NCBI GenBank assembly: GCA_018823175.1
Contig: JAHJIY010000085.1
Coordinates: 29,636-93,635 of the forward strand
Direction: 5' to 3'
Length of the DNA stretch: 64,000 nt
Origin: Pseudomonadota bacterium
Lineage (GTDB): Bacteria; Desulfobacterota; Desulfobulbia; Desulfobulbales; JAHJIY01
Shown here: piece by piece, positions 23,917-33,149 of the stretch
Layout of the letters: each line of letters begins with the position of its first letter
How positions within the stretch are numbered: the stretch's first letter is position 1
Notes under the pieces: model-generated
Databases searched by the model: none
Told to the model about the DNA's origin: nothing
The model's input: the letters and a program-made list of their open reading frames with translations, nothing else
Made by a program: the position numbers and the translations under genes

Positions 23917-26867
23917 CTTGCATGCTCCTCGTCGGCAAGTTCCATTGGTTTTTCACGTCTGATCTTAAGCGCGCCGTAAATGCTGACCCCGGCCAGGGCC
24001 AGTAGGGCCAGGCCGTAGTTCAGCCATTCCCAGAAGGTTTGGGTTGTTCGGGTCAGGGGGCTGAGCAGTCTGGCACGGGTGCCGCGAGACCTGATCATCA
24101 ATAAATCATCATCGGCCACCGACCAGTCGATCGTGTTTTGCAGGAACGAAAGACCGTTTAAGAAACGCTCCTGGCCCATGGACTGGGACATGGAGATAAT
24201 CGTGTCGTTAATAAATTCCGAACAGCCGATTACCGTAAGTCGGGAGGTGGCTGATGATCTTTTGATGATCGGGGTGGCGGCAAGCATTTGCCGGTGGTCC
24301 TCATCGTCTTTTTCTTCGGGTAGATCCGAGGAGAGATCCTCGTCCATCACTTCGGTTTCCTCGATTTTTGCATCTTTAATTTCCGTGTTCTCACTCAGGC
24401 GGGGATCCGGCTGGTTGGCAAAGAAACTGCTGAATTCACCCTGGACCGAGACGGCCAGAATTTGGCTGGCCATCTGCTCGGAGGATGGAAAACCGAATTT
24501 GGGATAGAGGCTGAAATTGGGCTGGATATCGGTACTGTCGCGCAGCCAGGAGTCGGGGCTTGATTTTAAAAGGGTCGTTAGTTTACGGCTGGAATTCTTT
24601 TCCTGGTCGATGGTCATGGGCGAAACCCAGTTCATGGTGACCGCCGGCAGGGCGGCGACAATCGGGCTTTGACGGTCCATGCCGTCACTTCTGACATCGA
24701 CAAAGAAGGGATAGTCCAGCAGCTGGATTTCCTGGACCATGAAACCACCCAGGTTACGGTTGACCGGCACCGGGAATGGTTCGTTTCTCTGGTCGAGGAC
24801 CAGGGTTTTTTCAATCTTAATTCCGTAATGGGTAAGGATCTCGGCCAGACCTTCTTTTACTTCCTTAATGTTTAAAGAGCGGGATTCCGGAGTGATGTCG
24901 AGCTGGTAGCTGCCGGCCAGGGCAACCACCGCGCCGCCGCGCATCAGATATTGGTCCACCGCCAGTTTTTGCAGGGCCGTCATGTCCTGGGGGGCGACCA
25001 GGAGCAGGACGTCTATCTCCCCAGGCACCCGGCCATCGGCCAGATCAACCTCTTGCAGGTTATAGTTTTCCCGGATGATTTGCTGGAAGATCCGGTAGCT
25101 GTTGCCTTGCGGCGCCTGGGGTTGGTACATGGACATTTGCGGCCCGGCCGTTTTCGGCAGCCAGAGACCGACCGTCTTCATGAAGCCGGAAGAATGTCGT
25201 TTGAGGGCTGCTTCCACTTCCCGGCGGATTTCGGCCTTGCCCATTTCCCCATCAAGATAGATCGGTTCGCTCTTCTCGCCGGTTGTCATCAGCAGGTGCA
25301 GATAAAAAGTCTGGTCGGAGAAGATGGAAACGGGCAGCGGGTCTATGTCATATAATTCCTTGATCTTCTGGGGTCCTAATCCGGCGCCGGGGTCAGGAGA
25401 AATTTCTTCAAAAATGATTTTATGGTTGGATTCTTGGCTCAGTTCCGTCGCTGCCTGCCGGAGATTGGTCGCCATTTCCTGCAGATAGTCCGGCAGGTTG
25501 GTTGCCGAGATGATCGCGGTCAGCTTAACCTCTTGGGGCAGGTTGGCCAGAACGCCGCTTAGACTCTGGAAACCATAGACCACTTTTTTAATTGATTTGG
25601 TCAGATCATATTCCAGATTGCGCAGTCCGACGTCAAGCTGATTGCCCGGTCTGGGTTGGACCTCGATTAAATCGTTGAAACCAAGGGTGACGAATTGATC
25701 GCCATATTTGATCAGGATATTGAAGTAGGAGTTGACCACCGAGGCTTCGTAACGGCCGGCAATCTGAAAGGGCACCGGTTTGATCCCGTATTGCTGGTTG
25801 GCTTCCATTTCGATTTCTTCATTGAACCGTGGGTCGATAAATGAAACCTCAATCCGGCCATTGCCGGCGATCCGGTATTCCTCCATCAGGTCTTTAATTC
25901 TGGGGACCAGCGGCGCCAGCAGGGGGTGGGTCTTTTCGCTGAAATAACCACGCAGAATCAAGGGCTCCTCAAGGTTGGCCAGTAGATCACGGCTGGTTGC
26001 GGAGATTGAATATTCCTGATCCTTAGTCAAATCAATTCTGGCCACATGGATATGGTTCAGCCAGATATTGAATGCCAGCAGGTTGGCTCCTAAAAGCCAG
26101 AGGGCGATAATGGCGTTTCTGCGGTGTGAGGCGGTATTGGCCCCGGTACTCCATCCTTGTTTATCCAGGGACAAGATGTTGAGGTAGATAAAAAATAAGG
26201 AAAGGGAGCCGTAATAAGAAAGATCGCGCAGATCGATGACGCCTCTTTCAATGCTGGCAAACCGACTGCCGGAGCCAAGGGCCCGGAAGAATTCTCCGGC
26301 TGCATTGCCCATCAGGCCGGTAATCCCGGCAGAACCGATCAGGTAAAGGATGCCGCAGAGGATCACGGTCACAATCAGGGCGATGATCTGATTGTCGGTT
26401 TTTGAAGAGACATATAAGCCGATGGCAATGTAAGCAGAGGCCATCAGCATGGCGCCCAGGTATCCCCCGAAGACCGGCCCCCAGTCGATATCACCCAGAA
26501 AAGAGACGGTCAAGGGCAGGCCGAGAGTCAGGGCCAGGGAGATGGCGAGCAGGATGTTGACCGCCAGAAATTTACCCAGGACCAGATGCGACAGCCGCAC
26601 CGGCAGGGTAAGTAGAATTTCCAGGGTTCCCATTTTTTGCTCTTCGCTCCATTGCCGCATGGTCAGGGCCGCGACCAGGAAAATCATCAAGAGCGGCATC
26701 CAGCGGAACAGGGGACGGATGTCGGCAATGTTGCGGGCAAAGAATGTTTCCACCCAGAAAAACGAGAACAGGGCCGACAACAGAAAGGCGCCGATGAAAA
26801 TAGCGGCCATCGGCGAGCCGAAATAGGCCTTTAATTCTTTTTTGGTTATGGCCAGGATCTGTTTCAT
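23913..26867 (-). CDS. GldF-GldG fusion ABC transporter membrane protein
   Basis: 984 residues. The first about 240 form a six-helix ABC-2/GldF permease (start MKQILAITKKELKAYFGSPM). Then comes a GldG-type domain with membrane helix near 260, 'DLTKDQEYSISATSRDLL', a large periplasmic region (about 280-935), and a last helix near 950-970 followed by a charged tail. In Bacteroidetes GldF and GldG are separate gliding proteins; the fusion is common in other phyla and is not evidence of gliding. It overlaps the ATPase gene by 4 bases. Substrate unknown. Confidence 0.88.
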   Translation of the reverse strand: MKQILAITKKELKAYFGSPMAAIFIGAFLLSALFSFFWVETFFARNIADIRPLFRWMPLLMIFLVAALTMRQWSEEQKMGTLEILLTLPVRLSHLVLGKFLAVNILLAISLALTLGLPLTVSFLGDIDWGPVFGGYLGAMLMASAYIAIGLYVSSKTDNQIIALIVTVILCGILYLIGSAGITGLMGNAAGEFFRALGSGSRFASIERGVIDLRDLSYYGSLSLFFIYLNILSLDKQGWSTGANTASHRRNAIIALWLLGANLLAFNIWLNHIHVARIDLTKDQEYSISATSRDLLANLEEPLILRGYFSEKTHPLLAPLVPRIKDLMEEYRIAGNGRIEVSFIDPRFNEEIEMEANQQYGIKPVPFQIAGRYEASVVNSYFNILIKYGDQFVTLGFNDLIEVQPRPGNQLDVGLRNLEYDLTKSIKKVVYGFQSLSGVLANLPQEVKLTAIISATNLPDYLQEMATNLRQAATELSQESNHKIIFEEISPDPGAGLGPQKIKELYDIDPLPVSIFSDQTFYLHLLMTTGEKSEPIYLDGEMGKAEIRREVEAALKRHSSGFMKTVGLWLPKTAGPQMSMYQPQAPQGNSYRIFQQIIRENYNLQEVDLADGRVPGEIDVLLLVAPQDMTALQKLAVDQYLMRGGAVVALAGSYQLDITPESRSLNIKEVKEGLAEILTHYGIKIEKTLVLDQRNEPFPVPVNRNLGGFMVQEIQLLDYPFFVDVRSDGMDRQSPIVAALPAVTMNWVSPMTIDQEKNSSRKLTTLLKSSPDSWLRDSTDIQPNFSLYPKFGFPSSEQMASQILAVSVQGEFSSFFANQPDPRLSENTEIKDAKIEETEVMDEDLSSDLPEEKDDEDHRQMLAATPIIKRSSATSRLTVIGCSEFINDTIISMSQSMGQERFLNGLSFLQNTIDWSVADDDLLMIRSRGTRARLLSPLTRTTQTFWEWLNYGLALLALAGVSIYGALKIRREKPMELADEEHAR

Positions 26868-27796
26868 TTTGCACCTCCCGCCACTGTGGTCAGTTGATTA
26901 AAGACGGCTTCCAGATTTTTTGTTTCCTGTCGCAGTTCGCACAGCGCCCAGTTATGTTCGCGGGCCAGTTGGTAGATGGCCGGGCAGATATCTTGAGCGG
27001 CCTCAATCCGGAAGGTTGTGCGGTGGTCATTTCGGCTGACGGTCTCGACTTTGCTCGCCTCGGACAAGGCGGTGAGCTGCCGGCTGATCGTTTGTTCATC
27101 GGTTGGGTTGGCGATGGTTACGATGGCGGCGGCTTTTGCGGACAGTTCGGAGAGCCGGGCATCGGCCATCAGTTCGCCGGCCATGATGATGATCGCCCGG
27201 TCGCAGGTTGCTTCAACCTCGGAAAGAATGTGGGTGGAGAGCATAACGGTACTATGGTGCGCCAGGTTTCTGATTAAATGGCGGACCTCGACGATCTGGG
27301 ACGGATCAAGGCCGTTGGTCGGTTCGTCCAAAATTAACAGTTTAGGTTTATGCAGAATGGCCTGGGCCAGGCCGACGCGCTGGCGGTAACCTTTACTTAA
27401 GGTGCCGATCCGGCGGGTCAACCGTTTTTCCAGGCCTACCGCCCGGATTGCCTCGGAAAGGTCGTGTCGTTGTTGATTCTGCGGGATATTGCGCAGATCG
27501 GCAACCATCCTCAGTTGCGACTGGACGGTGAGCTCGGGATAAAGGGGGGCGTTTTCCGGCAGATAACCAATCATTTTCTGGACCTCGCCGGGGTGGGCCA
27601 GAATGTCCAGGCCGCCGATTTGGGCGGTGCCGGAGGTCGGGTGGAGAAAGCCGGTCAGGATCTTCATCAAGGTGGTTTTGCCGGCCCCGTTGGGACCAAG
27701 TAACCCGATGATCTCACCTGATTTTACCGAGAAGGAGACTCCTCGTAACGCTTCGATGTCGTCGTATGATTTTTTAAGATTTTTTATTTCAATCAT
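26864..27796 (-). CDS. ABC transporter ATP-binding protein, GldA type
   Basis: 310 residues with Walker A 'GLLGPNGAGKTTLMK', Q-loop, signature 'LSKGYRQRVGLAQAILH', Walker B 'LLILDEPTNGLDPSQ', and H-loop 'STHILSE'. The about 80-residue C-terminal extension is usual in ABC-2/GldA ATPases. It drives the adjacent GldFG-like permease. First gene of its operon, preceded by the heptamer array at 27804-27859. Confidence 0.93.
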   Translation of the reverse strand: MIEIKNLKKSYDDIEALRGVSFSVKSGEIIGLLGPNGAGKTTLMKILTGFLHPTSGTAQIGGLDILAHPGEVQKMIGYLPENAPLYPELTVQSQLRMVADLRNIPQNQQRHDLSEAIRAVGLEKRLTRRIGTLSKGYRQRVGLAQAILHKPKLLILDEPTNGLDPSQIVEVRHLIRNLAHHSTVMLSTHILSEVEATCDRAIIIMAGELMADARLSELSAKAAAIVTIANPTDEQTISRQLTALSEASKVETVSRNDHRTTFRIEAAQDICPAIYQLAREHNWALCELRQETKNLEAVFNQLTTVAGGAK

Positions 27797-27803
27797 AATT
27801 TTT

Positions 27804-27859
27804 TCTAAGGTCTAAGGTCTAAGGTCTAAGGTCTAAGGTCTAAGGTCTAAGGTCTAAGG
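27804..27859. repeat. Heptanucleotide tandem array, 8 x TCTAAGG
   Basis: Eight perfect copies of the 7-mer TCTAAGG, followed by degenerate copies (TTAAAGG, TTAAAC) to about 27872. It starts 8 bases upstream of the GldA-type start codon, so it lies in the leader and could affect translation or transcription if copy number varies. Confidence 0.97.
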
Positions 27860-27950
27860 TTAAAGGTTAAACTCATAACACCATGGCTGGGCTTGTAATT
27901 ATGATTTGGTAATTTTTTTGTTGCCGGATCTGATCTTTTCCGCAAACTTC

Positions 27951-28006
27951 TTCACTCTTCACTCTTCACTCTTCACTCTTCACTCTTCACTCTTCACTCT
28001 TCACTC
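27951..28006. repeat. Heptanucleotide tandem array, 8 x TTCACTC, overlapping the end of htpG
   Basis: Eight perfect copies of TTCACTC plus a partial ninth. The htpG stop codon (27996-27994) and its last codons lie inside the array. Because 7 is not a multiple of 3, copy-number change would shift the frame of the final residues, but stop codons recur in the array and limit the effect. Confidence 0.97.
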
Positions 28007-29868
28007 TTCACCGCGCGGCTCAGGATCCGGTAGCTGCGGTCCACCATTCTGCGGGGTTCGACCAGCAGACCGGCCTGGATCATCGCATTATCGTAAATCT
28101 GTTCCACCACTTCCCTGGCAAAAGCTTCGTCCTTGTTTCTTAAAGTATCAAGGTTTTTTATCAGATCATGGCGGGTATTTATTTCCAGAATCTTGTCGCT
28201 GAATTCCTGAAAACCTTCGTGCTGGGCGGCGCGCATTACCCGTTCCATGCTGCTGGTCATATAACCGCCGGGGTTGACGATGATCGCCGGACTGTCTTCG
28301 AGTCTTTTTGAGATGTGCACCTCTTTGATCTTGGTGGTCAGGGTTTCCTGCATCCATTTGGTCAGTGCTTCGGTCCGGTCGGCAGCCAGCGCCTCCGGCT
28401 TGTCGGCATCTTCTTTCTGCTCTTCTTTTAACTCGGGCAGTTCAAGGTCGGCCCGGTCGGCTGAAACCAGTTTTTTGCCGTCAAATTCGCCCAAGTGGCT
28501 GAAGGCAAAGTCATCAATTGGCTCAAGGGTGTAAATGATTTCAAGCTCCCGTTTTTTGAAGGCCTCGACGTATGGTCCGCTTTCCGCCGATTCCCGGTTG
28601 GGGGCATTGATATAATAGATCTCCTGCTGGTCCTCCTTCATGCGCCCGACATATTCGGGCAGAGAGATCAACTTGCCCGCCTCCGAGGCCGAGGACTCAA
28701 AGCGTAGCAGTTTGGCGATCGCCTCTCGGTGGCTGAAGTCGGAGGTCACGCCTTCCTTGAGATAGATCCCGAAATTCTGCCAGAATTTTTCATATCCTTC
28801 CGGGTTGTGTTGGGCCTCTTCTTCCAGGTGTTTGAGATATTTTTTGGTCAGGACCCGGTTGATTTTCATCAGCAGGGCATTGTCCTGTAAGGCCTGACGG
28901 GAAATATTAAGGGGCAGGTCTTCGCTGTCCACCACCCCTTTTACAAAACGCAGCCAATCGGGCAGGATGTTCTTGCTGTGCTGTTCAATCAACACTTTTT
29001 GGCAGTAGAGATTGACCCCCGGCTCCGTCCGGCCGAAGCCAAGTTGCTCAAAATTTTCCTGGGGGGTGAAGAGCAGGGCCTTGATGGCCAGCGGCGCATC
29101 GGTTGAGAAATGTAATTTAAAGGTCGGATCGTCAATGGCGTTGCCGATGAATTTGTAGAACTCGTTGTACTCATCGTCTTTGATCTCGCTTTTATTGCGG
29201 GTCCACAAGGCCTGGACCGTGTTGACCTTCTCGCCGGCCACCTTGATCGGGAAGGAGACAAAGCTTGAATAACGCTTGATGATTTTTTTGATTGTGGTCT
29301 CGTCGGCATAATGGTGCGCGTCATCTTTCAATTCGATAATCAGTTTGGTCCCCCGGTGAATGCCGCTGCATGGTGAGATGGTGTAAGTGCCGCCGGCGTC
29401 GGAGACCCACTCGTGACCTTCTTCGTCCGGCAGGTAGGAGCGGGACTGGACCCTGACCTGTTTGGCGACCATGAAGGCGGAATAAAAGCCAACCCCGAAT
29501 TGGCCGATCAGGTTGACTTCGGCCCGGGCGTTATCGGCCAGTTTTGAGAGGAAGGTTTTGGAGCCGGAGTGGGCAATGGTCCCCAGGTTGCTCTCCAGTT
29601 CCTCTTTGCTCATGCCGGCCCCGGTGTCGATAATGGTCAAGGTGTGGTCCTGGTCATTAATCTCGATATTAATTTCCAGTGGCAGGTGGTCGTCGAATAC
29701 CTTTTCTTCAAGCAGGCTCTGGTGGCGGAATCTTTCCAGGGCGTCGGCGCTGTTGGAGATCAGTTCGCGCAGGAAGATGTCTTTTTCCGTGTAAAGGGAG
29801 TTGATGACAATATCCAGCATTTTTTTGACTTCAGTCTGAAATTCCTTGGTTACGCTTTTGTCTGACAT
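27994..29868 (-). CDS. htpG: Hsp90-family chaperone HtpG
   Basis: 624 residues, normal length. N-terminal GHKL ATPase motifs are present: 'ELISNSADALERFR', 'IIDTGAGMSKEEL' and 'GQFGVGFYSAFMVA'. The middle domain has 'GVVDSEDLPLNISRQALQ'. A dimeric cytoplasmic ATP-dependent chaperone. The last residues, K-S-E-E and the stop codon, are encoded by the heptamer array, so the C-terminal tip has been rewritten by the repeat; the essential C-terminal dimerisation helices lie upstream. Confidence 0.97.
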   Translation of the reverse strand: MSDKSVTKEFQTEVKKMLDIVINSLYTEKDIFLRELISNSADALERFRHQSLLEEKVFDDHLPLEINIEINDQDHTLTIIDTGAGMSKEELESNLGTIAHSGSKTFLSKLADNARAEVNLIGQFGVGFYSAFMVAKQVRVQSRSYLPDEEGHEWVSDAGGTYTISPCSGIHRGTKLIIELKDDAHHYADETTIKKIIKRYSSFVSFPIKVAGEKVNTVQALWTRNKSEIKDDEYNEFYKFIGNAIDDPTFKLHFSTDAPLAIKALLFTPQENFEQLGFGRTEPGVNLYCQKVLIEQHSKNILPDWLRFVKGVVDSEDLPLNISRQALQDNALLMKINRVLTKKYLKHLEEEAQHNPEGYEKFWQNFGIYLKEGVTSDFSHREAIAKLLRFESSASEAGKLISLPEYVGRMKEDQQEIYYINAPNRESAESGPYVEAFKKRELEIIYTLEPIDDFAFSHLGEFDGKKLVSADRADLELPELKEEQKEDADKPEALAADRTEALTKWMQETLTTKIKEVHISKRLEDSPAIIVNPGGYMTSSMERVMRAAQHEGFQEFSDKILEINTRHDLIKNLDTLRNKDEAFAREVVEQIYDNAMIQAGLLVEPRRMVDRSYRILSRAVKSEE

Positions 29869-29924
29869 CTTAAATGACCTCGTTGAAGATAAGTCTTTTT
29901 GGAAAAAATTATCGGGCTATCTAT

Positions 29925-29968
29925 AAAAAATCCGCAAACGAACGAGAATGAACGAGTACGGATTTTTT
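29925..29968 (-). terminator. Terminator-like hairpin after the rhodanese gene
   Basis: AAAAAATCCG (29925-29934) pairs perfectly with CGGATTTTTT (29959-29968). On the minus strand the stem ends in a T-run. It lies between the rhodanese gene and htpG and should end rhodanese transcription; the loop of 24 bases is long. Confidence 0.6.
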
Positions 29969-30080
29969 TTCAGACTAGAAATGATAATCAAAAAAAGTTC
30001 GGTGTCAAGGGCTGGCGGTCAAAATTTAGCGGCCTTGCCTGGTTATGTTTTTTTGATAAAGGTCAGCGGGAATAATTATT

Positions 30081-30539
30081 TTAGTTGTATTTAAGCGGCA
30101 GGCCTTCATTTTTCCAGGCGCTGATCCCGCCTTTTAAATTGTATATTTCCGGATAACCTTTGCCGGAAAGGAGCTGGCCGATCCCGAGACTGCGGCCGCC
30201 TATGGCGCAGATCAACAGAATCGGGCGATCGCTGGGCAGGGTGACCTGGCCTTTGGCTATATTCCAGAAAGGGACCAGCTGTGAGCCTTCGATGAATCCT
30301 TCCCGCAGTTCCTCGGGGTTGCGGACATCAATCAGGAGCAGATCTTTGCGGCTGGCGATTAGTTTTTGGGCCTCAGTCGGGGTGACGGTTTGGAAGATTT
30401 TGCTCGGTTGTTTGGCGGGCTGCGAAGTATTTGTTTCAGCGGCGGCGGCCGTGTTCAGGCCGGATGATTTTTTGTCCTGTGAGCAGGAGACAGACAGGAC
30501 AATAATTAAGATGAGCAAAAAGTGGAATAGATTTTTCAT
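30081..30539 (-). CDS. Rhodanese-domain lipoprotein
   Basis: 152 residues. Lipobox SVSC (Cys20) gives a lipid-anchored envelope protein. A Ser/Ala-rich linker leads to one rhodanese domain (about 50-150) with 'LLIDVRNPEEL' and active-site loop 'CAIGGRS', so the catalytic Cys is present. Rhodaneses move sulfane sulfur or bind anions. Rhodanese lipoproteins also occur in Geobacter Ext conduits, but this gene is 8 kb from the cytochromes here, so no link is claimed. Confidence 0.9.
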   Translation of the reverse strand: MKNLFHFLLILIIVLSVSCSQDKKSSGLNTAAAAETNTSQPAKQPSKIFQTVTPTEAQKLIASRKDLLLIDVRNPEELREGFIEGSQLVPFWNIAKGQVTLPSDRPILLICAIGGRSLGIGQLLSGKGYPEIYNLKGGISAWKNEGLPLKYN

Positions 30540-30794
30540 GTTAAAATACCTCGTGATCCGGTCAAGCCGGACTTTTTTGCAACCCCTGCAAGAGGGGATA
30601 AATTATGATTTTTCCGGGCGATAGTCTGGAAAATCCGATAAAAAGGCCTTGATGGTAAGGCGACAAACCTTGCCACTAAACAAATTATGTAATAATTAGT
30701 CAAGGGTATCATTTCGGAAATTTTCCAACTTGAGACTGTGATCGTTTTTTAGTTCTCTTCTTGCCGGGGAAAGTGGCTTTTTAGCGAGGTTTAC

Positions 30795-31361
30795 ATGGAG
30801 TTAACTACTGTTTTGTTGATCGCCTTGGCCCTGGCGGTGGATGCCTTTGCTGTGGCCCTGGCCGCCGGGGTCAGTCTGCCCGTGATTAATTTTCGCCATA
30901 CCTTTCGTTTGGCCTGGCATTTTGGTCTTTTTCAGGGTGGCATGAACATTATCGGTTGGGCGGCCGGGTTGACCGTTCGGTCGTATATCGAAAATTTTGA
31001 TCATTGGCTGGCTTTCGGCCTGTTGGCCTTTGTCGGGATCAGGATGATTGTTGAGGCGTTGCAGGCCGATGATCCTGTCGCCAAAAAGGACCCGACCAGA
31101 GGGCAGACCCTGGTCATGTTGTCGGTGGCCACCAGTATTGATGCGCTGGCCGTTGGCCTGAGTTTTTCTTTGTTAAAAATTTCCATCTGGCAGCCGGCCT
31201 TGATCATCGGAGTGGTTGCGGCCGTGCTTACCGCTCTTGGTCTTCATCTGGGCCGGATGTTGGGTGCGGCCTCAAAGCTTGGTCCTCTTACTGAGGTTAT
31301 CGGCGGCCTGGTCCTGGTTGGTCTGGGACTCAATATTTTGTATGAGCACGGGATCTTCTGA
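30795..31361 (+). CDS. mntP: Manganese efflux pump MntP
   Basis: 188 residues and six hydrophobic segments in two halves, each with the family's acidic motif: 'ALAVDAFAVALAAGVSL' near the N-terminus and 'SVATSIDALAVGLSFSL' in the second half. MntP exports Mn2+ across the inner membrane. The 255-base region upstream contains small hairpins (near 30556-30573 and 30582-30597) but no recognisable yybP-ykoY manganese riboswitch. Confidence 0.95.
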   Translation: MELTTVLLIALALAVDAFAVALAAGVSLPVINFRHTFRLAWHFGLFQGGMNIIGWAAGLTVRSYIENFDHWLAFGLLAFVGIRMIVEALQADDPVAKKDPTRGQTLVMLSVATSIDALAVGLSFSLLKISIWQPALIIGVVAAVLTALGLHLGRMLGAASKLGPLTEVIGGLVLVGLGLNILYEHGIF

Positions 31362-31476
31362 TGACGCTGTTTGGGCCGCAGGTTGCCGGAAGTCCGCTAT
31401 TTTGGTTGACATCATTAGTAAGGCGTTGGTATCTTCCCTCCTTACCTTTTAATATCTATCTCGGTTGGAGAAAATA

Positions 31477-32778
31477 ATGACTATTCGTGAAGACGCAATT
31501 AATAAAAAAATAACTCCCATCTTTGAGGCCTGTGCCCGGCAGGAAGGATTATCGGTTGAGACCTTAATGGATGGCGTGGCCAAGGGGATTATTGCTATCC
31601 CTAAAAATATTAATCATGATTTTGAAAAAATAATGGCTATTGGCAAGGGGACCTCAACCAAGGTCAATGCCAATATCGGCTCATCGAAAGATTTCCCGGA
31701 GGTTGCCCAGGAGCTGCAGAAGCTTTGTGTTTGCTTAAAAGCCGGGGCCGATACGGTCATGGATCTGAGTATGGGCGGCGACTTGAATAATGTCCGGCAG
31801 GAGATCCTGAAGAATTGTCCGGTGCCTCTTGGTACGGTGCCGATTTACCAGAGTATCGCCGAGGTGGTTGAGCAGCAGAAAAAGCAGATCGGCGAGGTTA
31901 CGGTTGACCATATTTTCAAGACCATTGAGCAACAGGCTATCGACGGGGTTGACTTCATGACCCTGCATTGCGGGATTACCCGGGACACCTTAAGTAAAGT
32001 TGAAAACCATGAACGGGTGATCGGGGTGGTGAGCCGGGGTGGCTCCTTTACTATTGAATGGATGAGTTATAATAATAAAGAGAACCCGTTGTATGAACGA
32101 TTTGATGACCTGCTGGCTATTCTGAAAGAGCACGAGGTCACCTTGAGTCTGGGAGATGGCATCCGGCCCGGTTGTCTGGTCGATGCCACTGATCGCGGTC
32201 AGGTCCAGGAGTTGATCCATTTGGGTGAACTGACCCAGCGGGCCTGGGCGGCCGGGGTGCAGGTCATTGTGGAAGGGCCGGGGCATATGCCGATGGACCA
32301 GATTGCGGCCAATGTTCTTTTACAAAAAAGGTTATGTCATGGGGCGCCGTTTTATGTGCTGGGGCCATTGGTCACGGATATCGCGCCGGGTTACGATCAT
32401 ATTACGGGCGCGATCGGTGGGGCGATCGCCGCGGCGGCCGGCGCTGATTATCTTTGCTATGTGACGCCGGCCGAGCATCTCAAGCTGCCCAATGCCGAAG
32501 ATGTGCGGGACGGGGTGATTGCCTCCCGGATTGCCGCCCATGCCGCTGATATCGCTAAAGGTCTGCCCGGCGCGATTGAGAAGGATATCGCCATGGCCAG
32601 GTGCCGGAATAATCTGGACTGGAAAGGGCAGATTGAGCTTTCGATGGATCCTGAAAAAGCTAGACGTTTTCGGGATGAAGGTGGTACTTATACGGGAGAT
32701 GCCTGTAGTATGTGCGGGTCCTATTGCGCGATTAAAGTGTATAAAAAAGCAACGTCCCCGCGCAGAGATAAAAAGTAG
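31477..32778 (+). CDS. thiC: Phosphomethylpyrimidine synthase ThiC (or BzaF paralogue)
   Basis: 433 residues from the ATG at 31477, chosen because GGAG sits ten bases upstream and the family sequence starts there; the longer frame adds four residues. Radical-SAM motifs include 'GTVPIYQSI', 'HCGITRD', 'VEGPGHMPMDQI' and the C-terminal iron-sulfur motif 'CSMCGSYCAIK'. ThiC converts aminoimidazole ribotide to HMP-P for thiamine. The close paralogue BzaF makes 5-hydroxybenzimidazole for B12 in many anaerobes and is hard to tell apart by eye. No TPP riboswitch is visible in the short upstream gap, which slightly weakens a thiamine-only assignment. Confidence 0.85.
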   Translation: MTIREDAINKKITPIFEACARQEGLSVETLMDGVAKGIIAIPKNINHDFEKIMAIGKGTSTKVNANIGSSKDFPEVAQELQKLCVCLKAGADTVMDLSMGGDLNNVRQEILKNCPVPLGTVPIYQSIAEVVEQQKKQIGEVTVDHIFKTIEQQAIDGVDFMTLHCGITRDTLSKVENHERVIGVVSRGGSFTIEWMSYNNKENPLYERFDDLLAILKEHEVTLSLGDGIRPGCLVDATDRGQVQELIHLGELTQRAWAAGVQVIVEGPGHMPMDQIAANVLLQKRLCHGAPFYVLGPLVTDIAPGYDHITGAIGGAIAAAAGADYLCYVTPAEHLKLPNAEDVRDGVIASRIAAHAADIAKGLPGAIEKDIAMARCRNNLDWKGQIELSMDPEKARRFRDEGGTYTGDACSMCGSYCAIKVYKKATSPRRDKK

Positions 32779-32792
32779 GCCAGGAGGGGAAA

Positions 32793-33125
32793 ATGACCGA
32801 ATTTTTTGTGGGTATTGCCGACTTTATCAGGGAAACCAAGGTCCTGGACCAGATCGAAAATATCGACGCGGGAGGGCTTTTTTCCAACCCCTATTTTCTG
32901 GTTCCCTTCGGGATTCTGATCGCTTATCAGATATATAAGGTGGCGATTGACACCCTGATTTTTACCGGCGCAATTTTTGGGGTCTGGGCTTTTTGCGGCA
33001 CCGATTGGGCGCAGTCTATTATTGGGGACGGCAATCCGGATATGTCAAAGATCATTCCCCTTCTGCTCGGCGGAGTGGTGGGCATTGCAGTTTTGGCATA
33101 TGTGATATTTTTTCGTGGGGAATGA
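32793..33125 (+). CDS. Small membrane protein of unknown function
   Basis: 110 residues preceded by AGGAGG. An N-terminal amphipathic stretch (1-35) leads to two or three membrane helices ('FLVPFGILIAYQIYKVAI', 'TLIFTGAIFGVWAF', 'IIPLLLGGVVGIAVLAYVIFF'). It starts 14 bases after thiC and is probably cotranscribed with it and the downstream glycosylase gene. No family recognised. Confidence 0.75.
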   Translation: MTEFFVGIADFIRETKVLDQIENIDAGGLFSNPYFLVPFGILIAYQIYKVAIDTLIFTGAIFGVWAFCGTDWAQSIIGDGNPDMSKIIPLLLGGVVGIAVLAYVIFFRGE

Positions 33126-33149
33126 CCGACCAGAAGGTTTGTTATAACT

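Noticed and set aside
23913..27796. Gliding motility machinery
   Set aside because: GldA/GldFG-type transporters occur widely in non-gliding bacteria and no other gliding genes are present.
27804..28006. CRISPR array
   Set aside because: The repeats are 7-base tandem units with no spacers and no cas genes nearby.
30540..30794. yybP-ykoY manganese riboswitch before mntP
   Set aside because: Small hairpins exist but the conserved core is not recognisable.
31362..31476. TPP riboswitch before thiC
   Set aside because: The gap is about 115 bases and none of the THI-box motifs (CTGAGA, ACCTGATCTGG-like) is present.
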